A DNA stretch of 59,770 bases. Source: Streptomyces cellostaticus. Its GTDB lineage: Bacteria; Actinomycetota; Actinomycetes; Streptomycetales; Streptomycetaceae. Positions 33,430 through 41,637 of this stretch are shown piece by piece. The stretch spans positions 1 to 59,770 of the forward strand of contig NZ_JALLIN010000044.1 of NCBI RefSeq assembly GCF_023630175.1, written 5' to 3'. Made by a program: the position numbers and the translations under genes. Under the pieces are notes generated by a model. That model made no database searches. It was not told the DNA's origin and saw nothing but the letters and a program-made list of their open reading frames with translations. Numbering within the stretch: position 1 is the stretch's first letter; each line of letters begins with the position of its first letter.

Positions 33430-33443
33430 GGGCCGAACGGCCC
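33430..33443. promoter_or_regulatory. DevR-type box (perfect), upstream region of PPOX / phosphoketolase
   Basis: Perfect GGGCCGAACGGCCC. It is 194 nt from the PPOX start and 633 nt from phosphoketolase, so the target is unclear. Confidence 0.6.
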
Positions 33444-33586
33444 AAGCGCCCGGCCCGTCGGTCCCCGGTTCCGCCCGTCCGGCGGACACCCGAAGGCCGG
33501 TGGCGGGGCCCGGGGGCCCGGCCGGGACATCCGGCGGACGGTCCCCCGCCCGGCGGGCGGCCCGGCCCGGCGGGGCATGTAGTGAA

Positions 33587-33600
33587 GGGCCGTTGGGCCC
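33587..33600. promoter_or_regulatory. DevR-type box close to the PPOX gene
   Basis: GGGCC-GTTG-GGCCC with exact half-sites, 37-50 nt before the PPOX start at 33637. Confidence 0.55.
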
Positions 33601-33636
33601 TAACGATGTCCGGTCCGCGGGAGGGACGATGGACGG

Positions 33637-34059
33637 ATGTTCCCCACCGACGGCTTCCGGGTGCTCGACCGGCAGGAGTGCCTGCGCCTGCTGGCCGAGG
33701 TGCCGGTCGGCCGTGTCGTGTACACACGACGCGCGCTGCCCACGGTGCTGCCGGTCAACTTCTCCGTGGACACGGACTCCGCCGTGGTGCTGCGCACCTC
33801 GGCGAGCTCGGAACTCGTCCGGGCGATCGACGGGGTCGTGGTGGCCTTCGAGGCCGACGACTTCGACACCGGGGCCCGGACCGGGTGGAGCGTGGTCGTC
33901 ACGGGCCGCGCGACGGTGGTGACCGGACCCGCCGAGCACGAACGGCTGTCGCGCACCGGCCCGCGCTCCTGGGTGGTCACGCACGACGGGGTCTTCGTCC
34001 GCATCGAGGCCGAGCTGGTCACCGGCCGGGAGCTGCCGGGCCGGCCCGACGCCCGCTGA
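33637..34059 (+). CDS. PPOX-family flavin-binding split-barrel protein
   Basis: A 140-residue pyridoxamine-5-phosphate-oxidase-like protein. It has the conserved start RVLDRQECLRLLAEVPVGRV (9-28), LPTVLPVNFSVDTDSAVVLRT, VAFEADDFDTGARTGWSVVV and ATVVTG. Such proteins bind FMN or F420 and often act as reductases; the substrate is unknown. A close paralog lies at 43008. Rv0080 is a PPOX member of the DosR regulon. Two DevR-type boxes lie upstream, the nearer one 37 nt from the start. Confidence 0.92.
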   Translation: MFPTDGFRVLDRQECLRLLAEVPVGRVVYTRRALPTVLPVNFSVDTDSAVVLRTSASSELVRAIDGVVVAFEADDFDTGARTGWSVVVTGRATVVTGPAEHERLSRTGPRSWVVTHDGVFVRIEAELVTGRELPGRPDAR

Positions 34060-34066
34060 GGGGGAC

Positions 34067-34084
34067 GCGCCCGCCGGCGGGCGC
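34067..34084. terminator. Palindrome after the PPOX gene
   Basis: A perfect 18-nt palindrome (GCGCCCGCCGGCGGGCGC) 8 nt after the PPOX stop, in the 265-bp convergent gap before the nitroreductase. It can fold as a hairpin terminator. Confidence 0.55.
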
Positions 34085-34324
34085 CGCCCGGACCCGGGCC
34101 GGGGCCCGGCCCTCGGCGTGCACCGCCCACCCGTCCGGGGCGAAGCAGTCGTACCGGAAGTGCCCTGTCGCGTACGGCAGTCGGCCCACCGGGCGCCGGT
34201 CGCCGGCCCGGGAAGCGGCCGTCGCGCGACCTGACCGGCACGGCACCCCGCCGCCGCGCCCTCCGGCCGGGGGCATCCCGCCGCCACGCCCTTCGGCGGA
34301 CCGGGCCCTTCGCCTCCTCGGAGG

Positions 34325-35353
34325 TCAGGCCGCACCGACGATGTCCAGGACCTCGCGGACGGGACGCCGGGGAGTGGCCGGGCCGAAGGGACCGTAGCCC
34401 AGGCGCAGCACCATCTGGACGTGGCCCCGGCCGACGACCGGATCGCGCACCAGCGGACGCAGGTCCGGGCTCTCCAGCGCGTGGGAGGTCAGGGAGGTGG
34501 CGAGACCCGCGAGGGTCGCCTCCAGCAGGACGCGTTCCAGTGCCTGGCCCGCGCGCAGCCAGTCGGCGGGAGTGTCGCCGGAGGTGCTCAGCAGGGCGAG
34601 GTGCGGATTGCGCTCGAACGCGGCGGCGCCCCGGTCGGCCACCGGCCGGCGCCCGGCGAAGTCCCGCAGCGGAGCGCGGCCGTCCCGCATCCGGGGTCCG
34701 AAGGCGTACTCGGGCACGCCGTCGGTGGCGATGTCCGCCTCGGGACCGAGCCGGGTCCAGCGCCGCAGGTCCGCCATGCCCTCGGGGTGCACGGCGTCCC
34801 GGCTCTCCGCGTCCTGGACCAGGTCGAGCACGGTCTCCACGTGCCAGGGCCCGGCGAAGAGCAGTTCGGCCCCCTCCTGCGCGGCCGCGGTCCGCAGGGC
34901 GGCCCGGGCGTCGTCGGGGATGTCCTTCTCGTCGAAGGGGTGGCGGCTGGTGTGCCGGCGCTGGATCGCCGGGTGCAGCCGCGCCAGGTCGGCCACGTCC
35001 CGAGCGGCACCGCCGTGCGCGGACGCCGGGGCCGGCGGCGGGGCCGACCGGACCGACGCGAGCAGCAGCGGTTCCGCCGGATCGGGCAGCAGCCGTACCT
35101 CCGGGCTGATTCCGGCGTGCGCGGCGGCGACGCGCAGGTTGAACAGCGCCGCGCCGCAGCCCATGTACAGCGCCCGGTTGGCGGGGTCGGAGTGGGGCAT
35201 GGCCCGGCCGAGGTCCGGGCGCAGTTCGAGCACCCCCTCGTCCTCCCGCAGGCGGAAGCGCCATGGCTGCGCGTTGTGCATGGACGGGGCCAGGACCGCC
35301 GCCGCGACCAGGGCGGCCGCGGTCCTCGCGTCGAGTTGCTGCGGGTCCATCAC
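34325..35353 (-). CDS. Acg-type nitroreductase family protein
   Basis: A 342-residue protein with two nitroreductase-like halves, as in M. tuberculosis Acg (Rv2032) and Rv3131. The N-terminus has VAAAVLAPSMHNAQPWRFRL (16-35), the SxHNxQPW signature of this group. Further motifs are NRALYMGCGAALFNLRVAA and, in the second half, FERNPHLALLSTSGDTPADW with GQALERVLLEATLAGLAT. Acg-type proteins bind FMN but lack some active-site features of classical nitroreductases. An obvious DevR-type box is not visible in its immediate upstream region. Confidence 0.93.
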   Translation of the reverse strand: MMDPQQLDARTAAALVAAAVLAPSMHNAQPWRFRLREDEGVLELRPDLGRAMPHSDPANRALYMGCGAALFNLRVAAAHAGISPEVRLLPDPAEPLLLASVRSAPPPAPASAHGGAARDVADLARLHPAIQRRHTSRHPFDEKDIPDDARAALRTAAAQEGAELLFAGPWHVETVLDLVQDAESRDAVHPEGMADLRRWTRLGPEADIATDGVPEYAFGPRMRDGRAPLRDFAGRRPVADRGAAAFERNPHLALLSTSGDTPADWLRAGQALERVLLEATLAGLATSLTSHALESPDLRPLVRDPVVGRGHVQMVLRLGYGPFGPATPRRPVREVLDIVGAA

Positions 35354-35440
35354 ACGCTCCTCACGGCTCGGGCCGCCTCGGCTCCCCGTCCCCAGTATCC
35401 GGTCGGCCGGCGCCGCGGACGCCGCGGTGCCGGGTGTGTC

Positions 35441-36454
35441 TCAGGCCGTACCGGGACGGACGAGCACGTTCTCGCCGGAGCGGCCGGCGGCGTAGTCCTC
35501 GATGTTGGTCACGGTGGTCCGGGCGATCTGGCCGACGGCGTCCCTGGTGAAGTACGCCTGGTGGGACGTGACCAGGACGTTGCTGAAGGTCATCAGCCTG
35601 GCCAGGCGCTCGTCGGTCATCACCTCGAGCGACTTGTCCAGGAAGAACACCCCGGCCTCCTCCTCGTACACGTCGAGGCCGACACCGCTCAGCCGGCCCG
35701 CGCGCAGCGTCTCCAGCAGGGCGTCGGTGTCCACCAGGCCGCCGCGACTGGAGTTGACCAGGATGGCGTCGTCCTTCATCAGGGCCAGGGACGCGGCGTC
35801 GACGAGATGGTGCGTGTCGGGCAGCAGCGGGACGTGCAGACTGACCAGGTCCGCCTCGGCGAACAGCCGCTCGCGCGAGACGTACTCCATGCCGAGGGCG
35901 AGGCAGTCCGGGCTCTCCGCGATGTCCCAGCCCAGCAGCCGCATCCCGAATCCGTGGGCGATCCGGGCGAACGCGGTGCCGATCTTCCCGGTGCCCACCA
36001 CCCCGGCCGTGCGGCCGCGCAGGTCGCGGCCCATCAGGCCGTCGAGCCGGAAGTCGAAGTCCCGGGTGCGCCGGGCGGCCCGGACGATCCGGCGGTCCAC
36101 CGCGAGAGCCAGGGTCCAGGCGAACTCGGCCACCGAGTAGGGCGAGTAGTACGAGACCCGGGCCACGGTCAGCCCGAGTTCCCCCGCGGCGGTCAGGTCG
36201 ATGTTGTTGTACCCGGTGGAGCGCTGGGCGATCATCCGGGTGCCGCCCTCCGCGAGGGACCGCAGCACGGCGGCGTCCAGGGTGTCGTTGACACTGCTGA
36301 GCACGACCTCGTGCCCGGCGGCCGTCGGCGACGTGTCCCGGTCCAGGAACAGCCGCAGGCAGCGCAGTTCGTGGCGGCCGGCGGCCACGGTGTCGAACGC
36401 CTCCCTCAGCAGCGGTTCCTCGTCGGCGAGGACGCCGTACGCAACGATCTCCAC
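35441..36454 (-). CDS. ldhA: Fermentative D-lactate dehydrogenase (D-2-hydroxyacid dehydrogenase)
   Basis: A 337-residue NAD-dependent enzyme that reduces pyruvate to D-lactate. The NAD fold has GVVGTGKIGTAFARI with GTGKIG at 154-159. Catalytic residues are Arg237 (NSSRGGLVD), Glu266 (DVYEEE) and His298 (TSHQAYFTRDA). These match E. coli LdhA Arg235/Glu264/His296 with a constant +2 offset, which favours D-lactate over other hydroxyacids. The GTG at 36454 has GGAGGA 6 nt upstream. A DevR-type box lies 64-77 nt upstream, the same offset as for pncB, so oxygen-limited induction is likely. Confidence 0.93.
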   Translation of the reverse strand: MEIVAYGVLADEEPLLREAFDTVAAGRHELRCLRLFLDRDTSPTAAGHEVVLSSVNDTLDAAVLRSLAEGGTRMIAQRSTGYNNIDLTAAGELGLTVARVSYYSPYSVAEFAWTLALAVDRRIVRAARRTRDFDFRLDGLMGRDLRGRTAGVVGTGKIGTAFARIAHGFGMRLLGWDIAESPDCLALGMEYVSRERLFAEADLVSLHVPLLPDTHHLVDAASLALMKDDAILVNSSRGGLVDTDALLETLRAGRLSGVGLDVYEEEAGVFFLDKSLEVMTDERLARLMTFSNVLVTSHQAYFTRDAVGQIARTTVTNIEDYAAGRSGENVLVRPGTA

Positions 36455-36812
36455 GTGTTCTCCTCCGTCGCACCCGGTCACCCCTCCACCGTAGGGCGGG
36501 GCCGCCACCCGGTAAGAGGGCCGACCGGGCCGCGACGCGGGTCCGATCGTCCCCGGACACCCCGTCACCATGCCCGGCAGCGGCGCCCCGTCGCCGCGCG
36601 GTGACACCCGGCAGCGATCCGGGCGGGCCGCTCCTCGGCCGGGAGCCGCGCCTCGCGCGGCGCGCGGGCGACGGGCCCTGCGGTCCGTGCCGTCGAACCG
36701 CGCTCGTCGAGCCGTGGGCCACCAGGACCCGCCCGGTCCCGGCGGTCCGGCCTCCTCTCCCCGAGGGTGCGGCCGGTCGCCGTCACCACCGTGGTCCGTC
36801 CGCGGTTCCGCC
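36455..36812. other. Intergenic region between Pat-like gene and ldhA
   Basis: A 358-bp gap between two minus-strand genes. Apart from the DevR-type box at 36518-36531 and a G-rich stretch, I see no gene or repeat. Confidence 0.4.
36518..36531. promoter_or_regulatory. DevR-type box upstream of ldhA
   Basis: GGGCC-GACC-GGGCC, one base off the right half-site, preceded by A. Offset from the start codon is 64 nt, identical to the pncB box. Confidence 0.55.
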
Positions 36813-39506
36813 TCAGCGGAGCCGGCGCAGATAGGGGTCCTGGGCGTCGCGCGGGACCAGGCGCACCCGCGCGTCGAGCACGCGGACCCGGTCCGGGGTG
36901 GCGAGTACGGGGTCGAAGTCGGCCGCGGCGAGCTGCGGCAGGTCGGCCGCCATCCGTGACATTCGGTGCAGCAGCAGCTCGAGTCCCTCGAGGTCCGCCG
37001 GGCCGCCGCCGTGCGCGGCGAACAGCAGCGGGGCGCAGCGCGGCGCGGTGATCAGGTCGTGCACGTCGTGGTCGGTCAGGGGGGCCAGCCGGGCGGCGTG
37101 GTCGCCGAGCACCTCGGTCGCGGTGCCGCCGAACCCGAACAGCACGAGTGGTCCGAAGACCTCGTCCTGGACGACACCGGCGAGCAGTTCGATGCCGCGG
37201 GCCGCCGGCGGCTGCACGACCGCGCCGGCGAGCAGTCCGGCGAACCTGTTCTCGAAGTCGCGGAAGGCGGCGCGCACTTGGGAGTCGCCCTGGAGGTCGA
37301 GGTGCACGGCGTGCCGTTCGCTCCGGTGGACCAGGCCCGGCCAGTGCGCCTTCATGACCACCCGGCCGTCCGGGCCGCGCAGCCGTTCGGCGGCCGTCAC
37401 GGCCTCGTCCTCGCTCTGAACCCATGCCCAGGGCAGTTGCGGGATGCCGTAGCAGGCCAGCAGGTCCGCGCAGGCGCGCGGGTCGAGCCAGCCGCCGTCG
37501 GGACGCGTGGCCAGGAAGGTCCGCACGACCTCCCGGGCGCGTTCCGTCTCGACGCCGTCCAGGTCCGGGACGGTGCCCGCGGGGCGGGCGAGCCAGGCGG
37601 AGCGGCGGGCGGCGTGGGCGAGCGCCCGGGCGGCCGCCTGCGGCTCGGCGTAGGAGGGAACGGCGCCGCCGCCGGCGGCGGGCAGCAGCCGGACCGGGAG
37701 GTCCTGTTCGAGGCGGACCGCGGCCACCGGCCTGGCCCCGTGTCCGGGGGCTCCGGTGACGGCGCGGACCAGGTCGTCCCCGGTCGCTGCGGCGACCGCG
37801 GTGGGCACCAGCGCGACCAGGACGGCGTCGACGCCCGGGTGCCGGGTCAGCCGCTCCAGGCAGTCGGTGAGCTGCTCCTGGGTGACGGCGGCGGTGGCGT
37901 GGACCGGGTTGCCGGCCGCGGCGCCTTCAGGGAGCACGGCGAGCAGGTCGCCGATCAGTGCCGAGGTGAGCGGCGGCAGGGTGAGTCCCGCCTCGGCGCA
38001 GGCGTCGGCCGCGAGCACACCGGCGCCGCCCGCGTTGGTGACGATCGCGACGCGGGGGCCGGCGGGCAGCGGCTGGGAGTGCAGCAGCGCGGCGGTGCCG
38101 AGGAGTTCGCCCACCGAGCGGGTCGCGGTGATGCCCGCCTGGTCGAACAGGGCCTGCCGGGTCATGGTCCGGGTGGCGGCGGCCGCGGTGTGCGAGGCGG
38201 CGGCGCGGCGGCCGGCGGGGGTGCGGCCGGCGTCCACGGTGAGCACCGGCATGCGGCGGGTGACCCGGCGGGCGGTGCGGGAGAAGGCACGGGGGCCGCC
38301 GAAGGACTCCAGGTGCAGCAGGGCCAGGTCGGTGCGGCCGTCGCTCTCCCACCACTGGAGCATGTCGTTGCCGCTGACGTCGTACTTGTCGCCGAGGGAC
38401 GCGAAGGAGGAGACGCCGATGCCCAGCCGGGACAGGCCGTCGAGCAGGGCGATGCCGACACCGCCGGACTGCACGGCGACACCGGCGGTGCCGGGGCGCG
38501 GGTGCCCTGCGGCGAACGTGGCGTCCAGGCGCAGGCCGGACTCGGTGTTGGAGACACCGAGGCAGTTCGGGCCGACGAGGCGCATGCCGTGGGCGCGGCA
38601 CGCGGCCAGCAGCGCTCGTGCCTGGTCGGCGTCGAGGCCGGCGGTCACGACGACCAGGGCCCGCACGCCCGCCTTGCCGCACTCCTCCGCGACGGCCGGG
38701 ACCGCCGCCGCGGGCACGGCGACGACCACCAGGTCGGGGGTGACCGGCAGGTCGCCGACGGCCGGGTAGGAGGGCACGCCCAGGATGTGCTCGACGTTCG
38801 GGTTCACCGCGAACAGGCGGCCGCTGTATCCGCCGGCCTTCAACTGGTGCAGGACCGCCCGGCCCACCGAGCCGGGGGTGCGTCCGGCGCCGGCGACGGC
38901 GACCGCGCCCGGGCGCAGGAGCGGCTCGAGGCTGGCGACGTCGGCGACCCGGCCCCGGGCCTCCACGGCCGAGAGGTAGGTGTCGTCCTGGTCGAGCCGG
39001 ATGGTGCACCGGACCTCGGGCCCGTCGAAACGGCGGCTGACGCGCAGGCCGAGATCGCGGAAGAGTCCGAGCACCTGGCGGTTCTCGCTGAGCGCGTCGG
39101 CGGTGAACGTGGTGACGCCGTCGGCGCGGGCCGCCGAGACCAGGTGTTCCACGAGCAGCGTGCCCACACCGAGGTGGTGCACCGTGTCGCCCACGGCGAG
39201 CGAGATCTCGGCCGTGTCCCGCTCCCCCGCCGAGTCGTACTCGGCGAGGCCGAGCACCCGGTCCCCGCTCCGGGCCAGCAGGGCCCGGCGTCCGGGGCGG
39301 GCCGGGGCGCAGGCCCGGTCGGCGGCGCGGGCGCCGGAACGCCGGCTGACGGAGAAGAACCGCAGCCGCAGGTTCTCCGGGGACATCTCCGCGTAGAACC
39401 GCCGCAGGCCGTCGTGGTCGGCCGGGGTCACGGGACGGATGCACACGGTGGTGCCGTCCGCGAGCAGCGCGTGGACCGGGGGGTGGTGGAGCACGTCGTC
39501 CGACAT
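36813..39506 (-). CDS. GNAT acetyltransferase fused to NDP-forming acyl-CoA synthetase (Pat-like)
   Basis: An 897-residue fusion. Residues 1 to about 175 are a GNAT domain (IRPVTPADHDGLRRFYAEMS, LGVGTLLVEHLVSAARADGV acetyl-CoA loop). Then come a CoA-binding domain (AVAVAGAGRTPGSVGRAVL), a ligase-CoA domain (AVQSGGVGIALLDG; SHTAAAATRTMTR retains a His at the catalytic-His position) and a C-terminal ATP-grasp (LLACYGIPQLPW, FGFGGTATEVLGD). In Streptomyces and enteric bacteria such proteins acetylate lysines of acetyl-CoA synthetases. GGAGGAG precedes the ATG. It could link acetyl-CoA or acetyl-phosphate status to enzyme activity in dormancy. Confidence 0.92.
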   Translation of the reverse strand: MSDDVLHHPPVHALLADGTTVCIRPVTPADHDGLRRFYAEMSPENLRLRFFSVSRRSGARAADRACAPARPGRRALLARSGDRVLGLAEYDSAGERDTAEISLAVGDTVHHLGVGTLLVEHLVSAARADGVTTFTADALSENRQVLGLFRDLGLRVSRRFDGPEVRCTIRLDQDDTYLSAVEARGRVADVASLEPLLRPGAVAVAGAGRTPGSVGRAVLHQLKAGGYSGRLFAVNPNVEHILGVPSYPAVGDLPVTPDLVVVAVPAAAVPAVAEECGKAGVRALVVVTAGLDADQARALLAACRAHGMRLVGPNCLGVSNTESGLRLDATFAAGHPRPGTAGVAVQSGGVGIALLDGLSRLGIGVSSFASLGDKYDVSGNDMLQWWESDGRTDLALLHLESFGGPRAFSRTARRVTRRMPVLTVDAGRTPAGRRAAASHTAAAATRTMTRQALFDQAGITATRSVGELLGTAALLHSQPLPAGPRVAIVTNAGGAGVLAADACAEAGLTLPPLTSALIGDLLAVLPEGAAAGNPVHATAAVTQEQLTDCLERLTRHPGVDAVLVALVPTAVAAATGDDLVRAVTGAPGHGARPVAAVRLEQDLPVRLLPAAGGGAVPSYAEPQAAARALAHAARRSAWLARPAGTVPDLDGVETERAREVVRTFLATRPDGGWLDPRACADLLACYGIPQLPWAWVQSEDEAVTAAERLRGPDGRVVMKAHWPGLVHRSERHAVHLDLQGDSQVRAAFRDFENRFAGLLAGAVVQPPAARGIELLAGVVQDEVFGPLVLFGFGGTATEVLGDHAARLAPLTDHDVHDLITAPRCAPLLFAAHGGGPADLEGLELLLHRMSRMAADLPQLAAADFDPVLATPDRVRVLDARVRLVPRDAQDPYLRRLR

Positions 39507-39842
39507 CACGGATCTCCTCCAGGCGTCGCGGTGTCTCGAGCATCCGCCGGTTCGGGCGCCGCTCCCATGGGCTGTCCGGGCCTGGCACGGGGCCGTACGT
39601 CCCCGGTGGACCGCCGGCCGGGGGCGGCGGTGGCCGCGGGTGACGGCCCGCGACGGACGGCCACCGGGACGGAGGGGGAAGCGTGGCGGACCGCCGCCGG
39701 GAAGGAGGGAAGCGGTGGCGGTCCGCCACCGGGAAGCGGCGAGCGGTGGCGGACGGTCTCCGGCGGAAAGTACGGTGGCGTCCTGGTGTCCGGCCCCTGG
39801 CGTGGGCGACCGCGCGGGCCGGCGGGCGGCGGTGGAGGCGGC
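39507..39842. other. Divergent intergenic region, Pat-like / ppk2
   Basis: A 336-bp region with one DevR-type box (39590-39603) nearer the Pat-like gene. Around 39670-39770 short GTGGCGGACCG-type segments recur imperfectly. No gene recognised. Confidence 0.4.
39590..39603. promoter_or_regulatory. DevR-type box upstream of the Pat-like gene
   Basis: GGGCC-GTAC-GTCCC: left half as in this island, right half as in the mycobacterial DosR box. It is 84-97 nt before the Pat-like start and about 240 nt before ppk2. Confidence 0.55.
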
Positions 39843-40646
39843 ATGGCCGGTAAGAAGGCGGCGAAGCTGCCGCGTGAGGTGTACGAGCGGGAACTGCTGT
39901 GCCTGCAGACGGAGTTGGTGAAGCTGCAGGAGTGGGTGCGGGCCGAGGGCGCCCGGCTGGTCGTGGTGTTCGAGGGCCGGGACGCGGCGGGCAAGGGCGG
40001 CACCATCAAGCGGGTCGCCGAGCATCTCAATCCCCGGGTCGCCCGGATCGCGGCACTGCCGACGCCGACCGAGCGCGAGCGCACGCAGTGGTACTTCCAG
40101 CGGTACGTGGAGCATCTGCCGGCCGCCGGGGAGATCGTGCTGTTCGACCGGTCCTGGTACAACCGGGCCGGGGTCGAGCACGTGATGGGCTTCTGCACCA
40201 AGGAGGAGTACCAGCTTTTCCTGCGCCAGTGCCCGATCTTCGAGCGGATGCTGGTGGAGGACGGGATCCTGCTGCGCAAGTACTGGTTCTCGGTGAGCGA
40301 CACCGAGCAGCAGGAGCGTTTCCGGCGCCGGCTGGAGGATCCGCTGCGGCAGTGGAAGCTGTCCCCGATGGACCTGGAGTCGATCACGCGCTGGGAGGCC
40401 TACTCCCGGGCCAAGGACGAGATGCTGGTCCACACCGACATCACCGAGGCGCCGTGGTTCGTCGTGGAGAGCGACGACAAGCGGCGGGCGCGGCTGAACA
40501 TGATCGCCCACCTGCTCGGCTCCGTCCCGTACCACGAGGTGCCGCCGCAGGTGCTGCGGCTGCCGCCGAGGCCGCCGTCGACCGGCTACGAGCGTCCGCC
40601 ACGCGATCTGCAGACGTACGTGCCCGATCACGCGGGAGGCCTCTGA
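39843..40646 (+). CDS. ppk2: Polyphosphate kinase 2
   Basis: A 267-residue single-domain PPK2 that transfers phosphate between polyphosphate and nucleotides, in class I usually favouring nucleotide synthesis from polyphosphate. Walker A is EGRDAAGKGGTIK (44-56). The Walker B region is VLFDRSWYNRAGVE (99-112). Lid and Arg residues include RYVEHLP and LLRKYWFSVSD (143-153). Class and direction cannot be settled from sequence alone. In a dormancy island it would allow ATP or GTP regeneration from stored polyphosphate. Confidence 0.95.
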   Translation: MAGKKAAKLPREVYERELLCLQTELVKLQEWVRAEGARLVVVFEGRDAAGKGGTIKRVAEHLNPRVARIAALPTPTERERTQWYFQRYVEHLPAAGEIVLFDRSWYNRAGVEHVMGFCTKEEYQLFLRQCPIFERMLVEDGILLRKYWFSVSDTEQQERFRRRLEDPLRQWKLSPMDLESITRWEAYSRAKDEMLVHTDITEAPWFVVESDDKRRARLNMIAHLLGSVPYHEVPPQVLRLPPRPPSTGYERPPRDLQTYVPDHAGGL

Positions 40647-40740
40647 GCGGCCACCGCTCCGCGGCCCGGCCGCTCCGTGCCCCCGGCCACCGCCGCGCCC
40701 TCGCGGGGACACGGCGGCGGGGAGGGGACGGAGCCGTGCG

Positions 40741-41637
40741 TCAGTCGTGCGCCACGACGGCGACGGGCGCGGCGGCGTGGTGCAGGACCGCGTGGGCGAC
40801 GGTGCCGATGTGGGCGCCGACGGGTGAGCGGCGGACACGCCGGCCGACCACGACCAGCGAGGCGCCGCGGGAGGCCTCGACCAGCAGCAGTGAGGGGCTG
40901 ATCCAGCGGGACTCCGTGACGACCTCGACGCCGGGGTGCTTCTGCCGCCAGGGCCGCAGGGCCTCGTCCAGGGCGGCGGCGTGGGCGCGCGCCACCGTCG
41001 TGGTGACCTCGGGGTCCATGGCCATGCCGTAGGAGTAGTAGTACGACGGCGGGTTCCAGGCGTGCACCACCCGCAGCGGCACCGAACCGCGCTCGGCCGC
41101 CTCGAACGCGAACTCGATCGGGGCCGCGTCCGGCGCCCTGACATCCAGTCCCAGTACGACGGGGCCGGCGGGATCGCCGGTCACGGCGGTGCCGTGCTCG
41201 CCGACGGCTTCCTGCTCGCCGGAGCGGATCAGGACCACCGGCCGCTCACTGTGCGCCACGACGGCCTGCCCCACCGAGCCGAGCAGGAAGCCGCCGAGCC
41301 CTCCGAGGCCGCGCGAGCCGAGCACGAGCAGTTCGGCCTCACCGGCCGCGGCGGTCAGCAGCTCGGCCGGCTGCCCGGTGAGCTGCTCGGTGCTCACCTC
41401 CAGGCCGGGGTGGCCCGACCGCAGGGCGTCGGCGGCCTCGCGCAGGATCCGCTCGGTCCAGTGCTGGTGGGTGTCGGCGCCCAGCAGCGGGGCCTCGGCC
41501 ATGGGCTCCGGCACCGGCTGCCAGACCTGGACGAGCTTCACCGGCAGGCCGCGCAGTCGCGCCTCACGGGCGGCCCACTCCGCGGCGGCCCGGCTCTCGG
41601 CCGAACCGTCGACGCCTACGGTGATGGTGCGGGACAT
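40741..41637 (-). CDS. Universal stress protein, tandem UspA domains
   Basis: A 298-residue USP starting MSRTITVGVDGSAESRAAAEWAA from the ATG at 41637, with GAGGTGGAG upstream. Domain 1 has LGSRGLGGLGGFLLGSVGQAV. Domain 2 ends VGAHIGTVAHAVLHHAAAPVAVV and has degenerate glycines. Its layout matches the USP at 16881 closely (similar start, similar VxGRRVR and HxTHAVLHH motifs), so the two are probably duplicates. An odd YYYSYGMAMD segment sits in domain 2. It converges on ppk2. Confidence 0.93.
   Translation of the reverse strand: MSRTITVGVDGSAESRAAAEWAAREARLRGLPVKLVQVWQPVPEPMAEAPLLGADTHQHWTERILREAADALRSGHPGLEVSTEQLTGQPAELLTAAAGEAELLVLGSRGLGGLGGFLLGSVGQAVVAHSERPVVLIRSGEQEAVGEHGTAVTGDPAGPVVLGLDVRAPDAAPIEFAFEAAERGSVPLRVVHAWNPPSYYYSYGMAMDPEVTTTVARAHAAALDEALRPWRQKHPGVEVVTESRWISPSLLLVEASRGASLVVVGRRVRRSPVGAHIGTVAHAVLHHAAAPVAVVAHD

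Larger units (their letters stand above)
32798..33636. other. Long intergenic region with two boxes and a CAGCGG microsatellite
   Basis: An 839-bp region between divergent phosphoketolase and PPOX genes. It holds a CAGCGG hexamer repeated five times (32998-33027), a perfect DevR-type box at 33430-33443 and another at 33587-33600. Long Arg/Pro-rich frames cross it on both strands, but none shows a recognisable protein. One minus-strand ATG at 33304 has a good GGAGGGGG site yet leads into low-complexity sequence. An unrecognised short gene or long leader of the phosphoketolase transcript is possible. Confidence 0.5.
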
